20,579 nucleotides of DNA. It comes from CBDUBS01 sp965365445. GTDB lineage: Bacteria; Bacteroidota; Rhodothermia; Rhodothermales; DASSAV01. Location of the stretch: NCBI GenBank assembly GCA_965365445.1, contig CBDUBS010000054.1, positions 1 to 20,579 on the forward strand, given 5' to 3'. The position numbers were made by a program, and so were the translations under genes. The notes under the pieces were generated by a model. It was not told the DNA's origin, did no database searches, and worked only from the letters and a program-made list of their open reading frames with translations. Shown in pieces: positions 14,661 through 20,579 of the stretch. How positions within the stretch are numbered: the stretch's first letter is position 1; every line of letters starts with the position of its first letter.

Positions 14661-15814
14661 CGGTGGGCAGCCGGGTCGGGCCGCGCCCGTCCCATGTGCC
14701 TCCCGGAAGGCGCCTCCGAGGCGCCCTGCCGCCTCAGGTACAGGGCCACCATCTCGCCGCGGACGGCGGCGGCTGTCGCAAACTCCGGCGGTAGGCCTGC
14801 CCCGGCCGCTTGCTCCAGGCGGCGCAGGTCCTCCGGGGACAGCCGGCGCTCCAGGTCGGCGTAGGTGAAAGCAGGCGGAGCGGGCTCCGGAGGCTTCGGG
14901 GAGGGGCGGGCGTCGGGCCGGAGGGGGTGCGCGTCGGGCCGGAGGGGATACACGCGGGCCGGACCGGAGCGCCGCTCCTGTCGCCGTTTCTCCCATACGT
15001 CGATCCACCGGCGCACCGAATACACGTTGGCGCGGCCCTTGGAGGCCGCCCCGGCCAGGGCCGCTTCCAGCCAGGCCGGGTCGTAGGTTTGCTCCAGCGC
15101 AGCGAGCTCCGTTTGCTCCGCCCCGAGGGGCCTCCGCCCGGTGAGCCGGGCATAGAGCGCTCCCAATCCGTACCGTTCGCCCAGAGCCCGGCGGGCCGTA
15201 TCCAGCACCCGGCTCACCGTGTCGCGCTCCTGGTCGGTGAAGGGGGGCTCGGTACCGGAAAACATTTTTGATGGCGGCGGGGGCGGAGCGGACGCATCGG
15301 GCAAGGCTCCGGTCGCGTCGTCCGATTCGACCGGCCCTCCTCCTGAAGAGTTCTTTGAAGAGTTCCTTGAAGAGTTACGGTCTACCGGGTAGACCGCCGC
15401 GTGCGCTGGGATAGACCGCAGGGGTGTGCGAGATAGACCGCGCTCCGCGGCGGGGCGGTCTACCGGATGGACCGCAGGGCGGTCGGGTTCGCTCGCCGCT
15501 TCGGCGGGGTCTACCGGATGCGGCTGCTTGCCGGGCATCAGAGCCTGGTACTGGTGGCGCGACCAGTTAGGCCCGCGCCCCAGCTTCTCGACCCGGAGCC
15601 ACCCTTCGCGGGCGGCCTGGCGGAGGTACTTTATAACGGTCGATTTGCACAGCCCGGTGTCTTCCACGAGGCGGGCCACCGAGGGGAAGCACCGGCCCCG
15701 GCGGTCCATGTAGAGGGCCAGCGTGAGCAGAACGAGGCGGCCAAAGGGCTCCGGGCCGGAAGGACCGGCGACTTGCCTCCGCCAGACGAACAGGAGATCG
15801 GTTTGGGCTTGCAT
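14609..15814 (-). CDS. winged-helix (HTH_36-like) replication-initiator-like protein
   Basis: A 401-residue protein, low-complexity in its middle. Residues about 22-92 form a winged helix (RLVLLTLALYMDRRGRCFPS, VARLVEDTGLCKSTVIKYLR, then REGWLRVEKLGRG), the layout of HTH_36 domains in phage and plasmid replication initiators. Residues about 97-185 are a disordered linker with HPVD/YPVD repeats and NSSR/NSSK repeats. Residues about 190-285 are helical (FTDQERDTVSRVLDTARRAL, then YDPAWLEAALAGAASKGRAN and VYSVRRWIDVWEKRR), recalling DnaD-like replication domains with an aromatic-rich last helix. A Pro-rich stretch with HPLRPDA repeats and a final helical segment follow. The C-terminus is made of REP-like repeat sequence (AHRVIPAP twice). 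The DNA encoding the linker holds iteron-like repeats. No phage or partition genes are adjacent. No Shine-Dalgarno site; a large inverted repeat lies just before the start. DNA-binding is well supported; initiator function is inference. Confidence 0.72.
   Translation of the reverse strand: MQAQTDLLFVWRRQVAGPSGPEPFGRLVLLTLALYMDRRGRCFPSVARLVEDTGLCKSTVIKYLRQAAREGWLRVEKLGRGPNWSRHQYQALMPGKQPHPVDPAEAASEPDRPAVHPVDRPAAERGLSRTPLRSIPAHAAVYPVDRNSSRNSSKNSSGGGPVESDDATGALPDASAPPPPPSKMFSGTEPPFTDQERDTVSRVLDTARRALGERYGLGALYARLTGRRPLGAEQTELAALEQTYDPAWLEAALAGAASKGRANVYSVRRWIDVWEKRRQERRSGPARVYPLRPDAHPLRPDARPSPKPPEPAPPAFTYADLERRLSPEDLRRLEQAAGAGLPPEFATAAAVRGEMVALYLRRQGASEAPSGRHMGRARPDPAAHRVIPAPEVDAHRVIPAP
15344..15379. 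repeat. three tandem 12-bp AT-richer repeats (candidate DNA-unwinding element)
   Basis: TGAAGAGTTCTT (15344-15355), TGAAGAGTTCCT (15356-15367) and TGAAGAGTTACG (15368-15379) follow one another without gaps. They are AT-richer than the surroundings and directly abut the repeats at 15379-15513. On the - strand they encode NSSR-NSSK-NSS in the linker, and since 12 is a multiple of three, a peptide-level repeat is also possible. Confidence 0.75.
15379..15513. repeat. iteron-like repeats inside the initiator-like gene
   Basis: TAGACCGC occurs at 15390, 15412 and 15434, spaced exactly 22 bp, with GA or GG before each copy. The inverse GGTCTA occurs at 15379, 15457 and 15508; the last two are part of an exact 13-bp repeat GGTCTACCGGATG. 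15379-15395 is the palindrome GGTCTAC-CGG-GTAGACC. A degenerate copy TGGACCGCAGGG lies at 15468-15479, against TAGACCGCAGGG at 15412-15423. The 22-bp step places the same word in three different reading frames (read as Arg-Ser, Gly-Leu and Val-Tyr), so conservation acts on DNA rather than protein. Confidence 0.75.
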
Positions 15815-15825
15815 AGCGGCGTCGT

Positions 15826-15860
15826 GGTATCGTGTGCGAAACAGGTGCGCAAACGATACC
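15826..15860. promoter_or_regulatory. operator-like inverted repeat just upstream of the initiator-like gene
   Basis: GGTATCGTGTGCG (15826-15838) and CGCAAACGATACC (15848-15860) are 13-bp arms with a single mismatch around a 9-bp spacer, 11 bp before the start codon at 15814. The centre-to-centre distance of the arms is 22 bp, two helical turns, as expected for a dimeric repressor site. It could also be a transcript hairpin, but no T-run follows on either strand. Confidence 0.55.
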
Positions 15861-15908
15861 GTGTCGCCTCTGCGGAGGGCAAGGTGATTGTTGTAACCCG
15901 GACGGGTG

Positions 15909-16577
15909 TTACTCCAGCGGCGTCAGCCGGATGTTGCGGAAGTGGATCTCGCCCCCTTCGGATTGAAGCGCGACCGCTCCCGGACCGACCGGGGCGCCCC
16001 ATCCCTCGTTCACCCGGACGCCGTTGAGGTCCACCAGCACGCTGTCGCCTTTTACCGTGACGGCGTAGGTGTTCCACTCGCCGACGGGGCGCGTGGCGTC
16101 CGCGGCCCGCCGCCGGACGTGCGGCTTTTCTGGATGCACCCGATCCGGGGCGGTGTTCATCTGAAGGCCGTCCATGAGCACGAAATCGCCTTCCGCCGGA
16201 TGCATCAGCTGCACCTCGACGGTGGAGGGCCAGCGTTTATCCGGGCCGGTGGTTTTTACGAACACGCCGCTGTTGGTTGCGGATTTCGTCTCCGGGCTCC
16301 AGCGCCAGTCCAGTTCGAGGCGGTAGTCGTCGTAGAGCTCTTCGGTGCGGAGGTATCCCCAGGGCTCGCCTTTTACGACGAGGATGCCGCTATCGGGGCG
16401 GGTCGTGAATACGTCCTCCATGGCGGCGGTGGAGTCGTCCAGGAAGGCCGTCCACCCGGCGAGGTCGGTTCCGTTGAACAGGGCGATGGAAGCGGGCGCT
16501 TCCGGGGCGGGGGATTCTTCCTCGGCGGCGCAGCCAGTCAGGAGGGCCAGGAGCAGGATGAAGGCGAACGGTTTCAT
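15909..16577 (-). CDS. DUF1080 (3-keto-disaccharide hydrolase family) lipoprotein
   Basis: A 222-residue lipoprotein: MKPFAFILLLALLTGC ends in a lipobox LTGC with Cys16, followed by an acidic linker. Residues 31-220 form one complete DUF1080 jelly-roll domain with the family landmarks LFNGTDLAGW (33-42), YDDYRLELDWRWSPETKSATN (82-102, reduced here to its core), NSGVF (102-106), EVQLMH (121-126), WNTYAVTV (168-175) and the closing GEIHFRNIRLTPL (209-221). Members are reported as 3-keto-glycoside hydrolases or related glycan-acting proteins that work with Gfo/Idh/MocA oxidoreductases, such as the gene directly upstream. The start at 16577 is chosen because it begins the lipoprotein signal; the in-frame extension to 16649 would put 24 residues in front of it. 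A terminator lies between the two genes, so partial separate transcription is likely. Substrate unknown. Confidence 0.9.
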   Translation of the reverse strand: MKPFAFILLLALLTGCAAEEESPAPEAPASIALFNGTDLAGWTAFLDDSTAAMEDVFTTRPDSGILVVKGEPWGYLRTEELYDDYRLELDWRWSPETKSATNSGVFVKTTGPDKRWPSTVEVQLMHPAEGDFVLMDGLQMNTAPDRVHPEKPHVRRRAADATRPVGEWNTYAVTVKGDSVLVDLNGVRVNEGWGAPVGPGAVALQSEGGEIHFRNIRLTPLE

Positions 16578-16654
16578 GCGTGGAGGGATTGGTTGGAAGG
16601 AGGGATACAGGATCGGAAAAAGGAAGCAACGGGGAAAGCCTTCATCCAAAAGGC

Positions 16655-16690
16655 AAAAAGGGGGCTTCCTCCCGCGAGAAAGCCCCCTTT
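16655..16690 (-). terminator. intrinsic terminator after the Gfo/Idh/MocA gene
   Basis: AAAGGGGGCTT (16657-16667) and AAGCCCCCTTT (16680-16690) are perfect 11-bp arms with a 12-nt loop. On the - strand the stem is followed by TTTTT (complement of 16655-16659), about 20 bp after the oxidoreductase stop at 16709. This is the clearest plain intrinsic terminator in the window. Confidence 0.85.
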
Positions 16691-16708
16691 CCGAATGGAG
16701 CGGCCGGG

Positions 16709-18070
16709 TCAGGAAAGCGTCCAGCCGTCGCGGTAGGTGCGGTGGAGGTAGTCGTTGGCCTCCGGCATGTTCGTAACGCGCATGTTCGCGCCGTCGTACT
16801 CGATCTTCTTGCCGGCGTGCAGGGCTACCAGCCCCAGCAGCATGGTTTCGGTGAGCGGCGCGGCGTACGAGAAGGGGCAGCTGATTTCCTGCTTGCCCTG
16901 GATGGCGTCGAGCCAGTTTTGCTCGTGTCCGGCCGTGCCGCCGGGGATGCGCTTCAGCGTCGGCGCGGGCCGCTTGTAGGAGGCATCCAGCGATTTCGGG
17001 AGCAGGCGCGGCTCGTTGCCGTAGGTCAGGTGCATTAGCTTGCCCTTATCGCCCACGTAGATCACCCCGCCTTCCTTCGGCAGCTCCTCCCCTTTCATCT
17101 CCTCCGGGGTTTGCGGAAAGAGGCCGCTGTCGGTCCAGGTGAGCTTCACGGGCGGCATTCCGTCGCGGGCCGGGAAGTCGTAGTAGGTAATGGTGCCGAG
17201 CGGCCACGATTCCTTGTTGTACTTCGTCGAGAACGTCTCGACGGTTGTCGGGAACCCCAGCTTGAGCGCCCAGAACGGCTGATCGACCAGGTGCGCGCCC
17301 ATGTCGCCGAGGGCGCCGGTGCCCCAGTCCACCCAGCCGCGCCATTTGAACGGCGTGTAGGCCGGGTCGTAGGGGCGGTACGGAGCCGGACCGAGGAACA
17401 GGTCCCACGCGAGCGTATCCGGGGGGGTCGTTCCCGTGGGCCGGTCGATGCCCTGCGGCCAGATGGGGCGGTTCGTCCAGATGTGCACTTCGCGGACCGG
17501 CCCGATGGCGCCGTCGCGGATCCACTCCACGACCTGCCGGGTGCCGTCGCCGGAGTGCCCCTGGTTGCCCATCTGCGTGACTACCTTGTACTGCCGGGCC
17601 GCCTTTTCGAGCTCGCGGGCTTCGCGGACGCTCCAGGTGAGGGGTTTCTGCACGTATACGTGCTTGCCCATCTGCATGGCGGCCAGCGTGATGACGGCGT
17701 GCGTGTGGTCCGGGGTGGCGACCACTACGGCGTCGATATCCTTCTGCCCTTCGAGCATCTTGCGGTAATCCACGTACCGCTTCGCGTTGGGATACGCGTT
17801 GTAGGTTTTCGCCGCGTACACGTCGTCGATGTCGCACAGGGCTACGATGTTGTGCCCGGCCTTCGCTACGGCGTTCGTGTTGCCGCGGCCCATGCCGCCT
17901 ACCCCTACGGTCGCCACGTTAACGGTATCGCTCGGGGCGATGAAGCCGGGGCCGCCCAGCACCCTCCGGGGTACGATGGCGACGCCGGCCGCAGCCAGCG
18001 CCGCGCCGTTGAGGAAAGCCCGCCGGGACATCCCCCCCGAGGGAGGGGTCGGTTTGTTCTGATCGTTCAT
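16709..18070 (-). CDS. Tat-exported Gfo/Idh/MocA-family oxidoreductase
   Basis: A 453-residue NAD(P)-dependent oxidoreductase. The N-terminus is a twin-arginine signal: SRRAFLNGAALAAAGVAIV (15-33). The Rossmann loop TVGVGGMGRGN (54-64) follows, then LCDID (78-82), VVVATPDHTHAVI (115-127), and HVYVQKPLTWSVREA (137-151), where the usual EKP motif reads QKP with the key Lys142 kept. The C-terminal half has the alpha/beta substrate domain with WVDWGTGALGDMGAHLVD and GGTAGHEQNWLDAI. Tat export means it folds with its cofactor before transport, as known for glucose-fructose oxidoreductase. The neighbouring DUF1080 lipoprotein points to oxidation of a sugar hydroxyl followed by cleavage of the keto-glycoside. 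The first ATG at 18070 is used; a second ATG at 18031 (MSRRAFL) would give a more compact Tat signal. It is transcribed divergently from the phosphodiesterase-fold lipoprotein. Confidence 0.93.
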   Translation of the reverse strand: MNDQNKPTPPSGGMSRRAFLNGAALAAAGVAIVPRRVLGGPGFIAPSDTVNVATVGVGGMGRGNTNAVAKAGHNIVALCDIDDVYAAKTYNAYPNAKRYVDYRKMLEGQKDIDAVVVATPDHTHAVITLAAMQMGKHVYVQKPLTWSVREARELEKAARQYKVVTQMGNQGHSGDGTRQVVEWIRDGAIGPVREVHIWTNRPIWPQGIDRPTGTTPPDTLAWDLFLGPAPYRPYDPAYTPFKWRGWVDWGTGALGDMGAHLVDQPFWALKLGFPTTVETFSTKYNKESWPLGTITYYDFPARDGMPPVKLTWTDSGLFPQTPEEMKGEELPKEGGVIYVGDKGKLMHLTYGNEPRLLPKSLDASYKRPAPTLKRIPGGTAGHEQNWLDAIQGKQEISCPFSYAAPLTETMLLGLVALHAGKKIEYDGANMRVTNMPEANDYLHRTYRDGWTLS

Positions 18071-18080
18071 GGGATCTGGA

Positions 18081-18088
18081 TACGTTTG
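18081..18088 (+). promoter_or_regulatory. weak candidate -7 box for the EEP-family gene
   Basis: TACGTTTG matches the Bacteroidota TAnnTTTG consensus fully and lies in the 141-bp gap between the divergent genes. The nearest upstream TTG (18054-18056) is 24 bp away, longer than in the other candidates, and the leader would exceed 100 nt. A second box, TATGTTTC at 18141, is also possible. Confidence 0.25.
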
Positions 18089-18211
18089 CTGATAACGGGA
18101 AAAAAGCGGCGAGAGGCTGGCGCCCTTCGTCGTGCCGGGTTATGTTTCCGAAGCGTATTGCAGCATAAGATGATATTCCGTAACCGCTTCTGCAACCGTG
18201 ATCGTGCAAAA

Positions 18212-19087
18212 ATGAAACCACATCCCGTTTTTCATACCATTTACTTCCTGGCCGCGCTGCTTCCGGCGGTCGGGGGCTGCCGTTCGGCGGACCTGCGGGA
18301 AGCGGCCCCCGGCGCCGTGTCCGGTATCGTGGTGATGTCGTACAATATCCGGCTCAACACATCGGCGGACAAAGCCGACGCCTGGCCCCACCGCCGCGAC
18401 CTCGTCGCCGGGCTGATCCGCTTCCATGAAGTGGATCTGCTGGGCGTTCAGGAGGCCCTCCACGACCAGATGAACGACCTTTCCGAACGCCTCCCGGGGT
18501 TTGCCACGGTGGGCGTCGGCCGCGACGACGGCCGCTCCGCCGGCGAGTACTCGGCCATCTTCTACCGCACCGACCGGTTCGACCTGCTCGACGAGGGCAC
18601 GTTCTGGCTGTCGGAAACGCCTGAAACGCCCGGCAGCAAAAGCTGGGACGCCGCCCTTCCCCGTATCGTTACGTGGGCCCGTTTCCGCGACCGCCGCACC
18701 GGCCGCTCGTTCTACCACTTCAACACCCACTTCGACCACGTCGGCCGGGAGGCCCGCCTCCGAAGCGCCCGCCTGCTGGCGGACCGCATCGGTGGGCGCG
18801 CCCCGGTCATCCTTACCGGCGATTTCAACCTGCTCCCCACCGACCCTCCGTACCCTGTGCTCACCGGCGCGCTCCGCGATGCCTTCCGTGCGGCGGAAAC
18901 CGAACCCTACGGCCCCACGGGCACCTTCACGGGGTTCGACGTAACCGCCGAAACCGACCGGCGCATCGACTACGTGTTCATTTCCGAAGGGGTGCGCGTA
19001 CTCCGGTACGGGGTGCTTACGGACCACCTGGCCGGACGCAACCCCTCCGACCACCTTCCGGTGCTGGTGGAGGTGCTGCTCCCGTAA
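18212..19087 (+). CDS. endonuclease/exonuclease/phosphatase (EEP) family lipoprotein
   Basis: A 291-residue metal-dependent hydrolase of the DNase I-like fold. The N-terminus (MKPHPVFHTIYFLAALLPAV then GGC) looks like a lipoprotein signal with Cys23, so the protein is probably held on a membrane outside the cytoplasm. All catalytic landmarks are visible: N45 in MSYNIRL, E81 in LLGVQEAL, H173 in FNTHFDH, D204 and N206 in LTGDFNLLP, D253 in RRIDYVFIS, and the final S279-D280-H281. Exported EEP proteins in Bacteroidota are thought to act on phosphodiester or sugar-phosphate substrates; which one applies here is not visible. The ATG at 18212 starts the signal peptide. The frame is open far upstream, but that part lies antisense to the oxidoreductase gene. 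Followed by the Spy-like gene after 114 bp with its own promoter candidate. Confidence 0.9.
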   Translation: MKPHPVFHTIYFLAALLPAVGGCRSADLREAAPGAVSGIVVMSYNIRLNTSADKADAWPHRRDLVAGLIRFHEVDLLGVQEALHDQMNDLSERLPGFATVGVGRDDGRSAGEYSAIFYRTDRFDLLDEGTFWLSETPETPGSKSWDAALPRIVTWARFRDRRTGRSFYHFNTHFDHVGREARLRSARLLADRIGGRAPVILTGDFNLLPTDPPYPVLTGALRDAFRAAETEPYGPTGTFTGFDVTAETDRRIDYVFISEGVRVLRYGVLTDHLAGRNPSDHLPVLVEVLLP

Positions 19088-19126
19088 CCACGCACCCGAA
19101 ACCGAAAACACAAAACGGACACTATT

Positions 19127-19158
19127 TTGTGACAACTCGGAGGGCGCCCCTACGTTTA
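19127..19158 (+). promoter_or_regulatory. candidate Bacteroidota-type promoter of the Spy-like gene
   Basis: TTG (19127-19129), a 21-bp spacer, then TACGTTTA (19151-19158), which matches TAnnTTTG except for the last base. Transcription would begin near 19165, before either candidate start codon (19184 or 19202). The ECF sigma factor next door may use a variant of this site; that is speculation. Confidence 0.5.
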
Positions 19159-19201
19159 GTTACTGCAATTCAGTCCTATCCACATGCACAGGAACCACCT
19201 C

Positions 19202-19915
19202 ATGAAATCCCTCAAAATCATCGTACTGGCCGCGCTGCTCGCGGCAACGGCGCTGCCCGCGGCGGCGCAGAACCGCCCAGGGCGCAACACGGATCAGCCT
19301 TCGCAGGAGGAGATGGTGCAGCGCCGGCTGGACATGCTCGACCGGCAGCTGAACCTCACCGACGAACAACAGGCGCAGATTCGCACGATTCTGGAAGAAA
19401 GCGCCCGGGAGCGGGAGAGCCTGTTCAACGAATCCGGCGGGGACCGGGACCGCAGGCGGGAGACCATGCAGCGGCACATGCAGGCCGTAAACGAGCGCAT
19501 CAAGGCCCTGCTCGACGCCGACCAGCAGAAGAAGTACGACGAAGTGCTGCAAAACGGGCGCGACCGCATGAGGGGCCGCCGGGGTACACAGGGCGGCATG
19601 GCCTTGCGCCGGATGCCCCCCCGGCTCGGGGCCGGCCTCTCGCGGGTGCTCGACCTGACGAACAGCCAGCAGGACCGGGTCGCGGAGATCCGGAAGGAAG
19701 CCCGCGACGCCATGCAGCAATGGCGTACGAGCCATCCGGAAGCCCGCCGGGCCGACCGGACCGCCTTCCTGCGGGAACAGGTGCTGGAAACCCGCGCCGC
19801 CATCGATGCGGTGCTCACACCGGAGCAACGGGCCGCACGGGAAGCCTACTTCGCCGGGCTGCGCGACGGGACGCACCGGGGTATGCGAACGGATTTCCGC
19901 GGCCGCTGCGGATAA
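19202..19915 (+). CDS. periplasmic Spy/CpxP-like protein with repeated LTxxQ units
   Basis: A 237-residue exported protein with signal peptide MKSLKIIVLAALLAATALPA (cleavage near AAAQ, residue 23). The mature part is charged and helical, with LTxxQ motifs at 52-56 (LTDEQQ) and 152-156 (LTNSQQ) and a third LTPEQ at 205-209. Each of two halves (about 38-117 and 145-215) shows the pattern 'LxLTxxQxxxIxxIxxEAR...ALLxxDQxxxY', so the protein looks like a duplicated Spy/CpxP/ZraP-type unit. Such proteins act as periplasmic chaperones or metal-linked stress sensors; here the role is inferred from the fold pattern only. I start at 19202, where the signal peptide begins; the in-frame ATG at 19184 adds six residues and is also possible. 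The convergent ECF sigma gene starts its stop codon 5 bp away, so the two are probably functionally linked. Confidence 0.85.
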   Translation: MKSLKIIVLAALLAATALPAAAQNRPGRNTDQPSQEEMVQRRLDMLDRQLNLTDEQQAQIRTILEESARERESLFNESGGDRDRRRETMQRHMQAVNERIKALLDADQQKKYDEVLQNGRDRMRGRRGTQGGMALRRMPPRLGAGLSRVLDLTNSQQDRVAEIRKEARDAMQQWRTSHPEARRADRTAFLREQVLETRAAIDAVLTPEQRAAREAYFAGLRDGTHRGMRTDFRGRCG

Positions 19916-19920
19916 CCCGG

Positions 19921-20490
19921 TCAGGCCGCCCGCCGGGCCGGTTCGAGGTGAGCTGCCCGGCGGCGCAAATCCCGCAGGGCCAGCACGATGTGGGTGTTGA
20001 TCGTAGCCGGCTTGCACCCCATCACCTCCGCGATTTCCTGATGCGAGAGCCGGTCCACCCGGCTCAGCAGCAGGGCCGTCCGCCGCCGCTCGGGCAGCCG
20101 GGCGATCCATCCGTTCAGAACGGTCCGAAGCTGCTCGCCCTCCAGCACTTCATCCGGGGCGGGCAGCGGGTCGTGCAGGGCGTCCGGGTCGGGGGCGGCA
20201 TCGGTCCGGCGCACACGGCGGGAGCGCAGCGCGTTGCAGGCCCGGTTGTGCGCCATCGCGAACAGCAGCGCCTTGACGGATTTGCCGGGCCGGAGGTCGG
20301 CCCGGACTTTCCACAGCTTCAGGAATACTTCCTGCACCACGTCGCCCGAAAGCTCCTCGCAGCCGGTAAGCCGGATCGTGTAGCGCAGCAGCGGGGCGTG
20401 CAGTTGCTTGTATAGTTCGCCGAATGCCGTGCGGTCCGACCGGGAAAGGCGAAGGCACAACCGGGAGAGGTCCTCGTTGCTCGGTTCCAT
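19921..20490 (-). CDS. RNA polymerase ECF-type sigma factor
   Basis: A 189-residue sigma-70-family protein of the ECF group. Region 2 (about 22-92) includes FGELYKQLHAPLLRYTIRLT and DVVQEVFLKLWKV, the core-binding and -10 recognition helices. A short acidic linker follows (DAAPDPDALHDPLPAPDEV). Region 4 (about 122-176) includes LPERRRTALLLSRVDRLSH and the helix-turn-helix QEIAEVMGCKPATINTHIVL, which reads the -35 element. Regions 1 and 3 are absent, as usual. No anti-sigma gene lies downstream, since the next gene converges. The gene starts 15 bp after the stop of a probable outer-membrane protein gene, so it may be co-transcribed with it. Envelope-stress regulation of the adjacent Spy-like gene is plausible but not shown by sequence. 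Confidence 0.95.
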   Translation of the reverse strand: MEPSNEDLSRLCLRLSRSDRTAFGELYKQLHAPLLRYTIRLTGCEELSGDVVQEVFLKLWKVRADLRPGKSVKALLFAMAHNRACNALRSRRVRRTDAAPDPDALHDPLPAPDEVLEGEQLRTVLNGWIARLPERRRTALLLSRVDRLSHQEIAEVMGCKPATINTHIVLALRDLRRRAAHLEPARRAA

Positions 20491-20505
20491 GAATACGGGT
20501 GGCGG

Positions 20506-20579
20506 TTAAAAGGAAAGGCGGGCCGAGAACACGGGCAGCCTCGGATACAGGTACCGGGCCTGTTTTACGAGCCGGTCCC
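20506..20579 (-). CDS. 3' end of a probable outer-membrane beta-barrel protein (5' part outside window)
   Basis: On the - strand, a frame open from the window edge reads DRLVKQARYLYPRLPVFSAR then LSF and stops at TAA (complement of 20506-20508). The final residues alternate hydrophobic and polar and end in Phe, the usual signature of the last strand of an outer-membrane beta-barrel. It lies 15 bp before the ECF sigma start on the same strand. Only 23 codons are visible, so the family cannot be named; a TonB-dependent receptor or similar barrel is possible. Confidence 0.5.
   Translation of the reverse strand, partial: DRLVKQARYLYPRLPVFSARLSF

Noticed and set aside
14910..14947. Direct repeat GCGTCGGGCCGGAGGGG with 21-bp period as a further iteron set
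   Set aside because: The period is a multiple of three and encodes the HPLRPDA peptide repeat, so a protein-level explanation is enough.
15344..15513. Possible CRISPR array in the repeat region
   Set aside because: Repeat units are only 8-13 bp, spacers are too short and irregular, orientation varies, and the region is inside a coding sequence.
17111..18211. Upstream in-frame extension of the EEP-family gene
   Set aside because: The extension lies antisense to the Gfo/Idh/MocA gene and shows no domain; the lipoprotein signal begins at 18212.

Overview
The window is a GC-rich stretch of a bacterial chromosome, probably from the Rhodothermota/Balneolota side of the Bacteroidota. This rests on two secreted proteins with C-terminal type IX secretion (T9SS) sorting domains, several promoter candidates of the Bacteroidota form (TTG about 21 bp before TAnnTTTG), several lipoproteins, a Tat-exported Gfo/Idh/MocA oxidoreductase beside a DUF1080 lipoprotein, and weak or absent Shine-Dalgarno sites at most genes. 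The lineage is an inference from gene content; no marker gene was compared.

Left part (1-5650, + strand): a saccharide/uronate module. It holds the 3' end of a large protein of probable carbohydrate-active type, a T9SS-exported parallel beta-helix protein, an SDR of the D-mannonate oxidoreductase type (ATGA overlap with the beta-helix gene), mannonate dehydratase UxuA, and a secreted protein made of one CBM96/DNRLRE-like domain plus a T9SS tail. Together they suggest outside-the-cell attack on a uronate-containing glycan and inside-the-cell conversion of fructuronate through mannonate to 2-keto-3-deoxygluconate. A 620-bp non-coding stretch follows (5648-6270) with five stem-loops in a row at 5844-6000.

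Middle (6271-9307): housekeeping genes in mixed orientation: an exported RidA-family protein, an OB-fold-like lipoprotein, a THUMP-type 23S rRNA guanine-N2 methyltransferase (RlmL-like) and a GNAT acetyltransferase.

Methionine operon (9408-14252, - strand): a SAM-I riboswitch with a visible terminator and a candidate antiterminator precedes metY, metX, an aspartate kinase of only 305 residues with no ACT domains (ATGA overlap with metX) and asd. SAM sensing on the RNA may replace the missing allosteric control of the kinase. A 28-codon ORF, with its ribosome site inside the terminator stem, lies between riboswitch and metY.

Accessory island (14518-15860, - strand): a lone winged-helix protein gene resembling phage/plasmid replication initiators. 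Its coding sequence contains an 8-bp word repeated at exact 22-bp steps, so it is read in all three frames, next to three 12-bp AT-richer repeats. This is the layout of a lambda-O-type origin inside the initiator gene. The start codon is preceded by a 13-bp-arm inverted repeat, and the 3' end runs into a REP-like palindromic repeat. It is the most unusual part of the window.

Right part (15909-20579): a DUF1080 lipoprotein and a Tat-exported Gfo/Idh/MocA oxidoreductase (probable 3-keto-glycoside chemistry), a divergent endonuclease/exonuclease/phosphatase-family lipoprotein, a periplasmic Spy/CpxP-like protein with duplicated LTxxQ units, a convergent ECF sigma factor five bases away, and the last 23 codons of a probable outer-membrane beta-barrel gene.
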